DNA from: Strongyloides papillosus
Lineage: Eukaryota > Nematoda > Chromadorea > Rhabditida > Strongyloididae
DNA length: 64,000 nt
NCBI GenBank assembly: GCA_005656395.1
Contig: SRSI01000042.1
Location: 124,001 to 188,000 of the forward strand
Reading direction: 5' to 3'
Positions 22,055 through 32,855 of this stretch are shown piece after piece. Made by a program: the position numbers and the translations under genes. Below the pieces are notes generated by a model that saw only the letters and a list, made by a program, of their open reading frames with translations, was not told the origin of the DNA and ran no database searches. Numbering within the stretch: the first letter of the stretch is position 1; every line of letters begins with the position of its first letter.

Positions 22055-23587
22055 CAGTACACACAAAAACTAATAGTGACAAAAATTTTAAAATTCAAAA
22101 AAAATCTATATGTCACAAACAATAGTGACGGTCACTATTAAAAAAATATGGGTATTTTTTTGTCACAAACAGCGATAAATTTTTTTTCTATAACATTATG
22201 CAAAATTTAATAAAACATTTTTAAAATTTAATAAATAATATGTAAAAAAAACTTTTTGTCACATAATAGATTAGAAATATAGAAACCTTGGTAATTTTAA
22301 AAAATAAACATTAATAAATAACATTTATAAACATAAAAAAATAACATTTACAAACATAAATAAATAACTTCTACAAACATAAATAAATTTTATATCTTAA
22401 TCAAATATTTTGAAAGTATTAAAATAAAATAAAAATTAGCCTTTAATTCTAATTTATATAATTAGCTTGCTTATATTAGCATTTGATTTATATTTTAAAG
22501 TATTTTTGTGACAAAAAGTGTTTGGAGAACATCAAACAATTGAAGATCATAGAACAATTATATCTTCTCAAATTCGGGTAGCTGAGAATATACAGATGGA
22601 GGAGGGTGATGATGATGGTGATAATGCCATTGAGGAAATTGAAAATAGTGTTCAACTGGATCTTGTAAAAAAAATGATGCTTCTATGTCTAACTGAGGAG
22701 GATGTTCTAAACAAAAAGTTTTTTTTAAATTCTAAATCGTTAACTTATAAATATATTTATATTTGATTTACTTTAACATTTTTTACTTAAAAAAACATAT
22801 ATTGTTTCTACTAATAGTAACATAGGTTGAAAATTATATCATTGTTTTAAAAACAAATCATACTTTGTTTTTTGTATTCATTAAGATCGGTTTAAATGTA
22901 AAAATATAACATGTCACTATTAAGAATTTTATATATGTTTTTGTCACTATAACGTCTCTTGTTTCTTATAATTACATTGGTTATTCAAAATTTTTAAACA
23001 AAAGTAGGATTATCATAAAATCAAGAGATTTTTTTTGAATAAAATAAATTTTTATTAAATTTGAAAACGTCATATATTTTATTAAAAATTGTGTCACAAA
23101 AAATTTTTGTGTGTAGACTCTCGATTATTCAAATATAGATTTACTGAATGAGAAATGTTTTATAAAAATTTACAAATTTAAAATTTTATACATAAAAAAT
23201 ATTTAAATAATTACTTAAAGCAAAGAGATGCTCTCTTTGTACGTGTATAAATTATAAAAAGTATTTATTTTATAAAAACATCTTTAAAATGTCGATTTTT
23301 TTTGAATTACTAAGACAGATAATATAATAAGAAATTCAAAAAATTTAACGTAAAAAAAAGCAATCAAATTTAGATTAAAAAAAGGGAATTGTTTAAGGCT
23401 AAATAATTATATTTTTTTGTTTATTTTCTAAAATATTGATATTTAATATTTAGATCGATATGTAATGAGTTATTTTTAATATAGAAATTATAAATTTATT
23501 TTTTTTTATTCATTTTCGATTATCCGAAATTTTAGTTATCCGAACTACTCTTGGCCCCGAGGGATTTGGATAATTGAGAGTCTACTG
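22055..23587. mobile_element. Tigger/pogo-type MITE, split by a nested element
   Basis: The left end is CAGTA (22055-22059), continued after the nested element by GACTCTCGATTATTC (from 23116). The right end inverts as CAGTAGACTCTCAATTATCC. TA flanks both ends (22053-22054 and 23588-23589). CAGTAGACTCTCGATTATC is a typical Tigger/pogo terminus. Without the nested insert the element is about 480 bp. Confidence 0.75.
22060..23113. mobile_element. Tc1-like non-autonomous element nested in the Tigger TIR
   Basis: CACACAAAAA at the left and TTTTTGTGTG at the right are inverted and flanked by TA (22058-22059 and 23114-23115). Inner GTGAC/GTCAC motifs recur near both ends (AATAGTGACAAAAATTTT; TTGTGTCACAAAAAATTTTT). 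Length is 1054 bp. The only internal frame (22518-22766) is short, acidic and unrecognised. CACACAAAAA with TA resembles Tc1 termini; the superfamily call is an inference. Confidence 0.7.
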
Positions 23588-23689
23588 TAATTATATTTAA
23601 TTATTTTTTAACAAAAAAATAGTGATAATAAAAAATTTAATAACGGTTAAAAAACTATATATTATTATTAATTTTTACCCCTATTATTA

Positions 23690-24700
23690 ATAATCATTGT
23701 TACTAGAAGTTTCCTCCATCTTCTCTAAAGACGTCGTTGTTGGAAGCTGTTGTTTTAGTATCCTCAACTCACCAAATAGCTTCTGCAATGGCGCCATAGC
23801 ATCAGTTATTTTGCAAGTAATATTTGTAGTGCACTCGCCCATTGGGTCATAATCAATTATTTGTTCTTTTAATGTTTGAGTTGTTCGAATTACTTTAGTA
23901 AATTTATCAAGTGTCTATGATAGTGGTGGTTCTAGGATTTCATCTTCGCAAATTTCTTGATCCGAAAAAGTAACAAGGTTTTACAATTCTTCATTGGTGA
24001 TAACTTCAAGAATATCATCAAAATGTTCATTTAATTCACCTTCTGTCGTATTATTAAATCTCTCTACACCTATATTTTCGGCAGTTTGAATAATTGCTGT
24101 TATCTGATTATTAATGTCATAGGTGTCTTGGGAATTACAGACAACATTACTCAACAATTTTTTCTACCATGCAGTTTTCATTCCAGGTTTTAAAAAGTCC
24201 ACTGCTTCTTTGGTAAATATAAATGGGTTTTCAATTGTAAATGATTTTCAGCATTCCATCACTCCAGTGCTATCGGGATTTTCACTCTTAGAACGGATTA
24301 TATCAAAGACTTGTTTAGTATACGCAAACTTAAAATACCTGATACCTCCTTGATCTAATAGTTGAAGTAGTGCCGAAGTATTTGGTGATAAAAAAAACCA
24401 CTTCAATATTTTCTTTCATTGATGAAGGAGAATGTCCAAAAGCGTTATGAATCACTAACAACACATTAAATTGTAACTCTTAACCCATCAAGTAATTCTT
24501 TACCTCCTTGATAAGGCATTGATGAAACCATTCAGTAAATAAAACTGTAGTAACCTAATCTTTAGAATTTGACTGCCAAAATGAGAAAAAAGACATTCGC
24601 TTGTCCATGTGTAAGTGAATTGACTTTTCTTTAAAAAACTTACAAAATATGGGCAAGTTCAAAAGCACATTTTTTTTATCTTTAACTAACTTATTTTTGA
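23690..24700 (-). pseudogene. Tigger/pogo (DDE) transposase relic
   Basis: Read on the minus strand, 24540-24200 gives WFHQCLIKEVKNYLMG, then VLLVIHNAFGHSPSSM and EVVFFITKYFGTTST, which match the Tigger motifs WFxxxFxPEV, LLLLDNAPGH and EVxFLPPNTTS. The catalytic Asp of LDNA is His here. YTKQVFDII and STGVMECWKSF follow. Stops and frameshifts occur throughout. The pogo-type MITE just to the left may or may not be its own end. Confidence 0.7.
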
Positions 24701-24794
24701 TTATACCATTGGATTCACTTCACACACGAATACGCACTTCACAGCGATTCCTATCCTAATTTAATTAAAAAAAGCGGTAGAAATAAGTTACCGG

Positions 24795-24860
24795 TGGTTA
24801 CCCATAGACAAGCGAAGTGGCATTTTTGAAAAAAAGGTAAAAATTATGGGTAACCATGGA
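24795..24860. repeat. Short inverted repeat
   Basis: GGTTACCCATA at about 24797 and TATGGGTAACC at about 24846 are exact inverses around ~38 nt, in a locally GC-richer patch. Probably the remnant of a transposon end or a small hairpin. Confidence 0.4.
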
Positions 24861-25137
24861 CAAACCAATACCCACCGTCTCGATCTTTATAGAGGAATGT
24901 TTTATTAAAATCTTATTAACTGAAATAGCGGAAAACAACTTACGAAATAATTTTTAATATTACTATCTATTCATAAATGCTTTATATTGATTCACGAGTC
25001 AAAGTTCATTTATTAATCTCTAATTATTATTTAAATAGAAAAATCTATTATTTTTGAATATTTCTTTACATAAAACAAAAATATTTCATTCAATTAATGT
25101 AATATTTGCTAAGTATAGGTTAAAAAAAGTTGAAATG

Positions 25138-25206
25138 TTTATCTATACTTTTGTTTTAACATATTTTTTTAAAAATTTTTTCACTATAAAAACCCATAAA
25201 TTATTA
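25138..25206 (+). promoter_or_regulatory. Family 2 promoter, separated from its gene by a mariner
   Basis: TTTATCTATACTTTTG (25138-25153) and TATAAAAA (25185-25192) match in sequence and spacing the promoter of the intact gene at 38453. The downstream part of the 5' UTR and the ATG (26515) lie beyond the mariner at 25207-26492. Subtracting the element and one TA restores the same 42-nt TATA-to-ATG distance. Confidence 0.65.
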
Positions 25207-26492
25207 TTAGGTTGTTTAGAATGAAATGGCTCTTTTTTTGCTCTAATTTTTAAATGCGCATAACTTTACTAAAAATATATATTTTTATCCAAAATAACAA
25301 CCATTAGAATCTACACATTGTTGCCAAAGAGATACAGGCTTATTTATTCTATTTGCATAGAAATCCGGAGTTCTAGATTCAATAAAAGCTTCAAAGGCAG
25401 TTTTTAAGTCCTCATCGCTCCTGAAGATTTTCTCCGTTAAGAAATTGTCAAGATGTTTGAAAAAGTGGAAATCTGTTGGAGCAAGATCAGATGAATATGC
25501 GGGATGCGGTAGGGTTTCATATCCTAATTGGCTCAATTTCTGGATGGTCTTCTTTGAAACATGAGGTTTTGCGTTATCATGGAGGAGAATTGGCCCTTTT
25601 CTATTGATTAAAGCAGGCATTTTTTTAGACAATTTTTGATACATTTCTTCAAGCACTTGACAGTAGAACTCCGAATTAATAGTTTCTCCAGGTTACATGA
25701 ACTTATAATGAATCACTCCTACAGCAGACCACCAAACAGTCACAATAACTTTTTTTGGTGTCAATTTGGGTTACGAGAAGTGTTTTGAAGCTTCATCCTT
25801 GTCCAACCATTTTTCAGTTCTTTTTCGATTGTCGTACAGAATCCATTTTTTAATACAAGTGATAAGACGACTAAGAAATGGGTCATTTTTGTTCCTCAAA
25901 ATGAGAGAAGAACAAACCTCAAAACGACACATTTTTTGATAGCCGTTTAATTAGTGAGATACCCTTTTGTCGAGCTTTTTTGTCTTTTCTATCTCCTTTA
26001 AGTGATTAGAAATGGTTGATTTTGATACATTTAATTCCTCTGCAAGTTCTCTAACGGTTGCGCGTGGATTGGCTTCAACAGCTTTCCGTAATTCATCATT
26101 ATCAATAACAGTCTCAGGTCTCCCACACTCTTCATTTTCGAGGTCCTCACTGCCTTCTTTGAATTTTCTAAACCATCTCTTTACAGTAGAAAGAGAGACA
26201 AGATCTTCTCCAAAAGTTCCATTAATTTCTTGATTTGTTTTTGCAGCATTAGTATCGCGTTTGAACTCATAAAGCATAGTAGCACGAATATCACGTTTTG
26301 ACAGCATTGTTTGTTTTTGAAATAAATTGATGATAAAAAGCTCTCATGGCAATGATATATATCACCGTGTAGAGAAAATTAAGGAGAATCTAACAGCTTG
26401 TTTTATTATACCGTAATATAATTAATTGTTTGAAAAAACGGGCGTCAAATAACGCGCATTAAAAAAGGGCCATTTCATTCTGGACAACCTAA
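25207..26492 (-). mobile_element. mariner transposon 1
   Basis: The ends are TTAGGTTGTTTAGAATGAAA and, inverted, TTAGGTTGTCCAGAATGAAA, about 26-bp TIRs, flanked by TA at 25205-25206 and 26493-26494. The length is 1286 bp, normal for mariner. The transposase lies on the minus strand and is broken. Confidence 0.9.
25285..26307 (-). pseudogene. mariner transposase, inactivated
   Basis: N-terminal piece (26307-25951): paired-like helix-turn-helix DNA-binding region with STVKRWFRKFKEG and STISNHLKEI. Middle: NRKGPILLHDNAKPHVS (second catalytic Asp). C-terminal: HPAYSSDLAPTDFHFFKHL, with the third Asp 34 residues later, the D34D spacing of mariners. The frame is single but carries three stops (at about 25951, 25770 and 25694) and the first catalytic Asp region reads TCIKKW instead of T-x-DEKW. 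It cannot transpose by itself. Confidence 0.85.
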
Positions 26493-26514
26493 TATTATCT
26501 AATCTATTAAAGAA

Positions 26515-27524
26515 ATGTTATTGTCACAATATACTACAACTTTTTTTCTGTTAATTTTGATTGATTTGACTAGCCAATTATATTTAATTCCATATTGGAT
26601 AGTACTATATGAGGGAAATTCACTTTTTGAATATAATGATCGACAGTATAAAACCATGTCAGATATGATATCAGTAATTTTACTTGATAGAAAAATAAAA
26701 AAACCAGAAGATGCTTACCTATATAATGTCGGTTTTAAAAAAGGAACTATAGTTACTAAAACTGATGTAAAAACATGTGAATGTATAACATCTTTTCTTT
26801 ATCCAGGAATTAAATCAGCTACATGTGATGTTAGACATCGTAATCCTAGTAGAAATATATACAAATGTAATAAACAATCGTTCAACAATTTTGATGATGC
26901 ACTTGAACAATCATTAAGACATAATTGCCATATTAAATTTTATCCACCTCATTGTAAACCATCTATTCCACCAAAAAATATCTGCATTACTACTTTATTT
27001 GGTGTAAAATGTTTAATGAGGAATCCAGCCACTCAGAGTATATGGAAAAGAGTTTGGTCTACATGTAACGGTAACTGCTTTTTTAATAGTGGATTTGCAC
27101 ACACTAGGAATCATGTAAGTTAATTTTTTTCTAAATTCTAAACGTTATTATATAGTATCTTAAAGAACTTAATCAATACAGAGGACTTGTTGGAAGTCCA
27201 CCTCTAACTATGAATCCAAAATTAAATGTTATGGCAAAGTCTTGTGCTGAGAAATTGGCTTATAGGAATAAATTAATATCTGAAAAGAAAGGAGATTATG
27301 ATGAATTTATTGCCTTTGCTAAAGAAGGTTATGGCTTGTATTTAATCAGAATTTTATTTGACGACTATTATTTTTCAAAATCTAACTTTGGACCAGGATC
27401 GATTAAATACAAAAACGATTTTACACGATTATTACGTCAAAAGCAACGAATTGTTGGTTTTGGTATGTCAAGAAATGGTTATGGCACTTATATTTGCATA
27501 AGGTCTACTTCTGACTATTGGTAA
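26515..27524 (+). CDS. Family 2 secreted protein with C-terminal CAP-like domain, copy 1 (intact)
   Basis: Exon 1 is 26515-27114 and exon 2 is 27156-27524 (41-nt phase-0 intron, donor CAT|GTAAGT, acceptor TATATAG|TAT), giving 322 aa. Residues 1-22 are a signal peptide. Exon 1 encodes an unrecognised Cys-rich domain with FEYNDRQYKTM, YNVGF, FNNFDDALEQSL, ICITTLFGVKC and CNGNCFF. Exon 2 begins LKELNQYRGLVGSPPL, then KLNVMAKSCAEKLA, YDEFIAFA, DFTRLL and IVGFGMSRNGYGTYICI; order and spacing follow a CAP/SCP domain (LNxYR, YGENxA, HFTQ, GxGxA). The CAP histidines are not conserved. A mariner separates the TATA box from the ATG, so expression may be altered. Confidence 0.75.
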
Positions 27525-27774
27525 ATAGAGCACATTAATAACTGTATTAGGTTAATAGTGAATTTTTACAAAGAAAGAGTGTTACAATTAATTCGATAAC
27601 ATTATTTTAGAAATTTAAGCGAATGAGTTTTTTGAAAAATAAAATCTAATTATATTAGAAAATGTATTAATCTTTAAGTTTAATTTAATTTTATGATAAA
27701 ATATATTATCGTGTTCAAAAGAATTTTTTAAATTTTACATATGTTTAGAATATTAGGCCGAGGAATAAAATGAA

Positions 27775-27872
27775 AAAAGTACACTAGCCTCTCTTAAACA
27801 ACATTCCGTATGGAACTACAATATTTTATTAGGTTAGTGTACATTAACACAGAAGTTTGTCAAAACATAAAA
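27775..27872. repeat. Small inverted repeat (MITE-like)
   Basis: GTACACTAGCCT near 27779 and AGGTTAGTGTAC near 27832 pair over 12 nt with one G-T step, around a ~40-nt loop. Possibly a tiny foldback element. The rest of 27525-28107 is AT-rich with no gene seen. Confidence 0.35.
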
Positions 27873-28107
27873 AAAAGTGTCATAATATTTTTATAACACA
27901 AATCTAGTTGAGATGTAAACGAAACACATCGAGATATTAAAGAATATAAGACAAGGGAATTATTTTTGAGAGCATAGTTTACAAGTGATTTAAGAAATTT
28001 CATAGTTGCAATTTAAATCTTGAAGTTTAAACTTTTTTTATCATAAAACACTGATAAACTACTGTTGGGATTTTTTATCACTTCGTAAAACTATTAAAAA
28101 TTAGAAG

Positions 28108-28248
28108 TGTTGTGAATGACAATTTCGATGATAATTCGAATGACTTTGCGACTATAAAAGAATGTTTTTATCGATGTTAGAGTAGTTTTTGAAATAAAAG
28201 GTTTTATATAGTTGTTATTTTATTTGGTTAAAATGGATGAATTTAACA
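28108..28248 (+). repeat. 5' LTR, 141 bp
   Basis: It starts TGTTGTGAATGAC and ends GAATTTAACA. It contains TATAAAAG at 28153-28160 and a GAAATAAAAGG signal at about 28189. It is unusually short for a Ty3/gypsy LTR and already contains the first ATG codons of the polyprotein frame (28212, 28233). Confidence 0.95.
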
Positions 28249-31200
28249 TGGCGATCCTGGCAGGATCCTTCCGTTCTATTAAATCGGCTGTAGATTATGC
28301 AGGTAATTTGGAGTATTCTGAATATGTCAAAGCCGAGTTGGAAATGAGAAGGATCAGTTTATCTTCTATTGATTGTGGAAGATGGGTCTATCAGGCACAG
28401 ACCGAAGAAGATAGGGAAGAATTTATGCGTAGTTTTGGAACTTTGGAAGTTACGTTTAGTGAAATGGAGCAGTTTCTTAATGTTTTATCAGGGTGTTTTC
28501 GTAAGGATGGAGTGGATAAATGGACTATTTTTTTGAAAGCTAAGATGGGTAAGGAAGAACTGTTTTCTCGGTATGTAAGGAGATTAAAAGGGTTGTTGAA
28601 TGGGTTAATAGGTGACGATGGACAGGAGGGAGCAATAATTGCTAAGATATTGCCTACGTGTCCGATTAAAGTTAGAGAGTATTTGACTGGTGAGAGTAGA
28701 ATAACAGTTCAGCTTTTAGAGAAGTATTATGAAAAATATGAAGCTAAACAGAGAAAAGGATATGTTCGAGGATTTGAAACAGTTGATCGGTTGGGAGATG
28801 CTAACGAATTACCATCGTTTGGAAGTAGAGTGAAAAATGAGCCTCAGTTTGGTAAAAATTATGGTGAAAAGAAAGAAGTGATGGGTTTAAATGTAAATCA
28901 TCAAAATTTCTCTAGGCCTGTTGGTAATGGTAATATGGTTAGGCAATGCTATCATTGTAATCAGATGGGACATATTTCAACCCAATGTCCTAACAAGATC
29001 AGTACTGGGTTACCTGAAGGACAAGTTTTCAAGACAGGTGCTATGAAGTTTTGTGATAGAAAATATGAATTTCCTGTACAATGGAGAGTTTCACCTATGA
29101 TTGAGAAAGCGATTTCGGTGGGACCAATTATGAGATCAATGACAGTGGATTCTGGCACTCAGGTAAATGTTATACCGGCTGGTCTGATGTCTAAGTATGA
29201 AGATTTGAATATTCAGGTAGAGAAGATTGACATGAGAGGTGTGGGAGCGGGTGAAGCACGCATGATAGGTTTCATGAGAGTTCCACTTTATTGTGTTCAG
29301 ACTAGGCGATCGGTTTTTGAAGACGTGTATTTTATGGAAAGCAATATGTCTGCAATAACATTACATACTGCTCTGTCTTTAGGTATTGAAGTAGAAAAAG
29401 AAATTAAAGATATTCTAGAAGAAAGAAATAAAATGCTTAATTCATTAGACATGCTAGCTGAGAAAGATAGTGAACTGGTTAAAGAATTTATTAAGTATCA
29501 TGAGACGTTTGATGGGACTATTCCTAAGCCTCGTATTACAGTTACGATGGAATATAATGAGGATCCCCCGTTGAAGCTCTTTAAACCTTATCCGTTGAAA
29601 AGTGATGATCAAATTAAGGCAATGTGTAAGTATCTGAATGATGAATTTGTAAAAGGGAGAATGTATCCTGTTGGTACACCTTCCATAGCAATGCCTGTAA
29701 GCATTGAAAAAAGGAAGTTAAGAGTATGTAATGACAGCAGATACATTAATCGTTATATGAAAATTAATGACGTAAATTTGCCTAGTAAAGATGAAATACA
29801 ATTATTAATAAGTGGTACTAAGCAATTTTCGATTTTTGATTTTAAGGATGCGTTTAAATTATTTATGGTTGATGATAAAACAGCTAAGTTGTCTACTATT
29901 GTTACCGAGTTTGGGTATTGGGGAACGAATCGTATGCAGTTTGGTTTAGCATCGGCCCCAGGATTGTTTCATGAGAAGATCAAGGAGCTGATCTTACCCT
30001 TATCGCGCAATTGTTTAAATTATGCTGATGATGTAATTTTTTTTGGACCTGTTAGTGAGCAACGGGAGGCTATAAAATCGTTTTTAAAGATATGTTTTGA
30101 AAATGGTTTGATTTTTAATGTTAATAAAGTGTTTTTGTATGAGTCTAGGGTTAAATTTTTAGGTTTGTTGGTTTCGGAAGCGGGATTAACGGTCGATGAA
30201 GAACGAGCAGGTATTTTAAAATGTTTAGAGAAACCAGATACTGCTACAGAAATGTTGTCTCTTTTAGGAAAGTTTGCTTTCGTAAGTAAGCATATAAAGT
30301 CATTTTCGCGCATAGTAGCACCCTTGTATCCTCAAAAATGTGAAGTTAACTATGTATGGACAGCGATTAGAGAAAAGCATTTCGATTTATTACGTAAATG
30401 TACAGAAGAATATTTAACTTTAGTGGTCCCCGAAAAAGATGAAGTTTTAGAACTAGTAGCTTTACCTACCAGTAATGTATTGCATGTTGAGTTGCGTTCT
30501 AAGAAAGGTTTAGTTGACGTGCTTATGAGAAAGTTGAGTGATTATGAAACTAGGTATTCTTTGCTAGAAAAGGAATTATTAGGTATTAGTGAATATGTAA
30601 GAACGGTCAATGAATTCGTAAAAAATTGTTCAATAGTTTGGAAAACTGGATCAACGATGGTATTAAAGATGATGCAAGCACCATTAGAACTCAGTGGAGT
30701 AGCTTCTAGTAGACTGCAAACGATGGTGTCTTTTTTAGTTCTATATGGTATAAAGTGCGAATTGTCTTTGAAAGTTAAAAAGATGTTGGAGAGCCCTGGA
30801 TGTATAGAGAAAGATATTCCTATCAAGGATGTCAAAGCAGGTGCTGTTAAGTTAATGAAAGAAGCTTTGACACCCTATGCGTTGGATGAGGAAATTGAGA
30901 ATGCTCAAAAGAATCTGGAAGAGTGTCAGATACTGATAAAATGTGTGTCTCAAGGTAAATTTGATGAATATTTGAAACCCGGTTTGAAAGATAAATTGAT
31001 GCAAGCAACGTTGGTACATAATATTCTATGTATAAATTCAAAACCGATGGTTGACAGAATGTTGGCAAAACGAATCTTATCTTTTATACATGGGGAGACG
31101 CATGCTGCAAAAGCTATTTTGTGTAATGAAGCTGGTAAGTTTTATGATTTTACAGGTTGGAGTACAGTGGCCGAGGAAGTGTTGAATCAATGTCATATTT

Positions 31201-32855
31201 GCATGAGAGCAAAATGTTCAAACCATAAGCGTCCTATATCATGGAGTCCTCCAAAGCATGCAAGAGAGAGAGGACATTTTGATTTATTTTACATTGATAA
31301 ACAGGTCTTGATATTATTTGTAGATGTGTTTAGTAAATTCACGTACATTGGTTTATTGAAAGATAAGAAAGTAGAGAGTTTTATGAATTTTTTCAACAAA
31401 ATTTTTGATGAGTACAAGTTTATGTACGTAGTCAGTGATAATGAGCCATGTTTAGTTAGTGAAAAGTTGACAGAATATTTTCAAGGTAGAGGAGTTTTTC
31501 ATATTTCAAGTGTACCATATAATCCACGATCAAATGGTGTTGCTGAGCGAAGAATCGCTGTAGCCAAAATGAGAATAAAGAAATTCATGTTGGAAGGTGT
31601 AAGTTTGAAGAAAGCAGTGGTCAAAACTATGAATTCAATGAACTATTTTTCATGTTCTAAGGAAATGGCTACTCCAGCTCAAATTTATTTCACTAATTCA
31701 AAATCATGGGAGCCTTTTATACCAAAAGAAGTTAGAGTACCGCCAGTAAGGGTTTATTTTAAACCTAAAGGGGACCAATCTAGTTTGTATGAAGAGGGAT
31801 TGATTATAGCTAAATTGGGTACGAGAACAAATGTGATTGAAGCCGAAGGAGTTCGCTATTATGTTGGTAATGATTTTTGTCATTTTGGATTCACTTCAGC
31901 TACTAAGAATGGAGTATTATCTGATTTAAATAATCTATGGGAAGAAAGCGGTGATAGAAGATTGATAAGCACGATCATGGAGGGGAAAGGAGATGTTGAA
32001 GAAGAAAAGGGGGATAATTTACAAGAGGAAAAAGAAGAAGAGGTAGTCTGTCAGAAGAAGGAAGTCGATATTGTTGTTGATAACGAAGGTGTCGTAGGGA
32101 ATAAGTGTGATGGTGTAGCTAAGAACGTTGAAATAGTACATCATGATACATCAAAAGATCCTGGTAAAATTACGGATGATGTCCCAGTAATTCAAGAAAT
32201 TAATGATCAAGAAAAAGTAAATGGAGTTGAGGTTGATCAAAGTCTTGTTTGGGACTATGAAAAAGAATTTGATGAGGAGAATGTAGACCAAGATTGGGCT
32301 TTTACATCAACTCCTATATGCGCTAAAATAGATGATGATAAGAAAATGGAAGAAGTATTTAAGAATAATAAGAATGTTCTAATGACGGATGGTTCGGTAA
32401 AAAATGGTCATGGAATTGCAGTTTTTGGAAGATTAGGCGATGTTGTTGTTTGTGAAAAAAGAAGAGGGTTCTTAAGAGGTGTAATTACTGCTCCTAGAAT
32501 AGAAGTTGAAGGAATGAAAAATTTATTGAGTGCTATTGTTAAAAATGAAAGTTTACCATCAGACGAGAAAATTGTAGTAATCTCTGATAATGCGTATGCA
32601 CTAAATAGTTTAGCTTATAGATGGTATGAAAGATGGATTAAAGAAGGTGTTAATACTAGAGGTAAACCGATTCAGCATTTACAAACTTGGAAAGAGATTG
32701 AAGAATTGGTTAACTTTGTTGGACATGCTAGGCTAATTTTTATGCATGTGTCCGGACACAAATCTAAACTTCATGATGTCTGTGATAAACTAGCTAAGGG
32801 TGAAGAAGCTGAACTACCACACTTACCCACTTACGACCCGGAATGTTGTGAATGA
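28212..32855 (+). CDS. Gag-Pol polyprotein with C-terminal RNase H
   Basis: Single 1547-aa frame. Approximate order: Gag (1-240); CCHC zinc knuckle CYHCNQMGHISTQC (246-259); aspartic protease VDSGTQVNVIP (about 312); reverse transcriptase with FDFKDAFKLF (about 541) and YADD (about 602); a degenerate RNase H 'tether' (about 743-830) that keeps YSLLEKELLGI but lacks the usual first and third Asp; integrase HHCC zinc finger (about 955-1000) and D-D-E core (about 1022-1113, VSDNEP and NGVAERR); an acidic linker; then a second RNase H (about 1389-1535) with TDGS, IEVEGMK, SDNAYALNSL and HVSGHKSKLHDVCDKLA, so all four catalytic positions look present. Start: ATG 28212, 28233 or 28248. The stop TGA is 10-12 nt inside the 3' LTR. 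Confidence 0.9.
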   Translation: MLFYLVKMDEFNMAILAGSFRSIKSAVDYAGNLEYSEYVKAELEMRRISLSSIDCGRWVYQAQTEEDREEFMRSFGTLEVTFSEMEQFLNVLSGCFRKDGVDKWTIFLKAKMGKEELFSRYVRRLKGLLNGLIGDDGQEGAIIAKILPTCPIKVREYLTGESRITVQLLEKYYEKYEAKQRKGYVRGFETVDRLGDANELPSFGSRVKNEPQFGKNYGEKKEVMGLNVNHQNFSRPVGNGNMVRQCYHCNQMGHISTQCPNKISTGLPEGQVFKTGAMKFCDRKYEFPVQWRVSPMIEKAISVGPIMRSMTVDSGTQVNVIPAGLMSKYEDLNIQVEKIDMRGVGAGEARMIGFMRVPLYCVQTRRSVFEDVYFMESNMSAITLHTALSLGIEVEKEIKDILEERNKMLNSLDMLAEKDSELVKEFIKYHETFDGTIPKPRITVTMEYNEDPPLKLFKPYPLKSDDQIKAMCKYLNDEFVKGRMYPVGTPSIAMPVSIEKRKLRVCNDSRYINRYMKINDVNLPSKDEIQLLISGTKQFSIFDFKDAFKLFMVDDKTAKLSTIVTEFGYWGTNRMQFGLASAPGLFHEKIKELILPLSRNCLNYADDVIFFGPVSEQREAIKSFLKICFENGLIFNVNKVFLYESRVKFLGLLVSEAGLTVDEERAGILKCLEKPDTATEMLSLLGKFAFVSKHIKSFSRIVAPLYPQKCEVNYVWTAIREKHFDLLRKCTEEYLTLVVPEKDEVLELVALPTSNVLHVELRSKKGLVDVLMRKLSDYETRYSLLEKELLGISEYVRTVNEFVKNCSIVWKTGSTMVLKMMQAPLELSGVASSRLQTMVSFLVLYGIKCELSLKVKKMLESPGCIEKDIPIKDVKAGAVKLMKEALTPYALDEEIENAQKNLEECQILIKCVSQGKFDEYLKPGLKDKLMQATLVHNILCINSKPMVDRMLAKRILSFIHGETHAAKAILCNEAGKFYDFTGWSTVAEEVLNQCHICMRAKCSNHKRPISWSPPKHARERGHFDLFYIDKQVLILFVDVFSKFTYIGLLKDKKVESFMNFFNKIFDEYKFMYVVSDNEPCLVSEKLTEYFQGRGVFHISSVPYNPRSNGVAERRIAVAKMRIKKFMLEGVSLKKAVVKTMNSMNYFSCSKEMATPAQIYFTNSKSWEPFIPKEVRVPPVRVYFKPKGDQSSLYEEGLIIAKLGTRTNVIEAEGVRYYVGNDFCHFGFTSATKNGVLSDLNNLWEESGDRRLISTIMEGKGDVEEEKGDNLQEEKEEEVVCQKKEVDIVVDNEGVVGNKCDGVAKNVEIVHHDTSKDPGKITDDVPVIQEINDQEKVNGVEVDQSLVWDYEKEFDEENVDQDWAFTSTPICAKIDDDKKMEEVFKNNKNVLMTDGSVKNGHGIAVFGRLGDVVVCEKRRGFLRGVITAPRIEVEGMKNLLSAIVKNESLPSDEKIVVISDNAYALNSLAYRWYERWIKEGVNTRGKPIQHLQTWKEIEELVNFVGHARLIFMHVSGHKSKLHDVCDKLAKGEEAELPHLPTYDPECCE
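28249..28268 (+). promoter_or_regulatory. Primer binding site
   Basis: TGGCGATCCTGGCAGGATCC begins directly after the LTR, as expected for a site pairing with a tRNA ending ...CGCCA. A tRNA-Arg-like primer would fit but I cannot assign it. The site lies inside the open reading frame, which is rare. Confidence 0.6.

Noticed and set aside
22518..22766. 82-codon acidic frame inside the Tc1-like element
   Set aside because: Too short, low complexity (EEGDDDGD run), no transposase or other motif. I keep it only as a note in the element.
28961..31068. Minus-strand frames of 65-97 codons within the LTR element
   Set aside because: They are shadows of the Gag-Pol frame.
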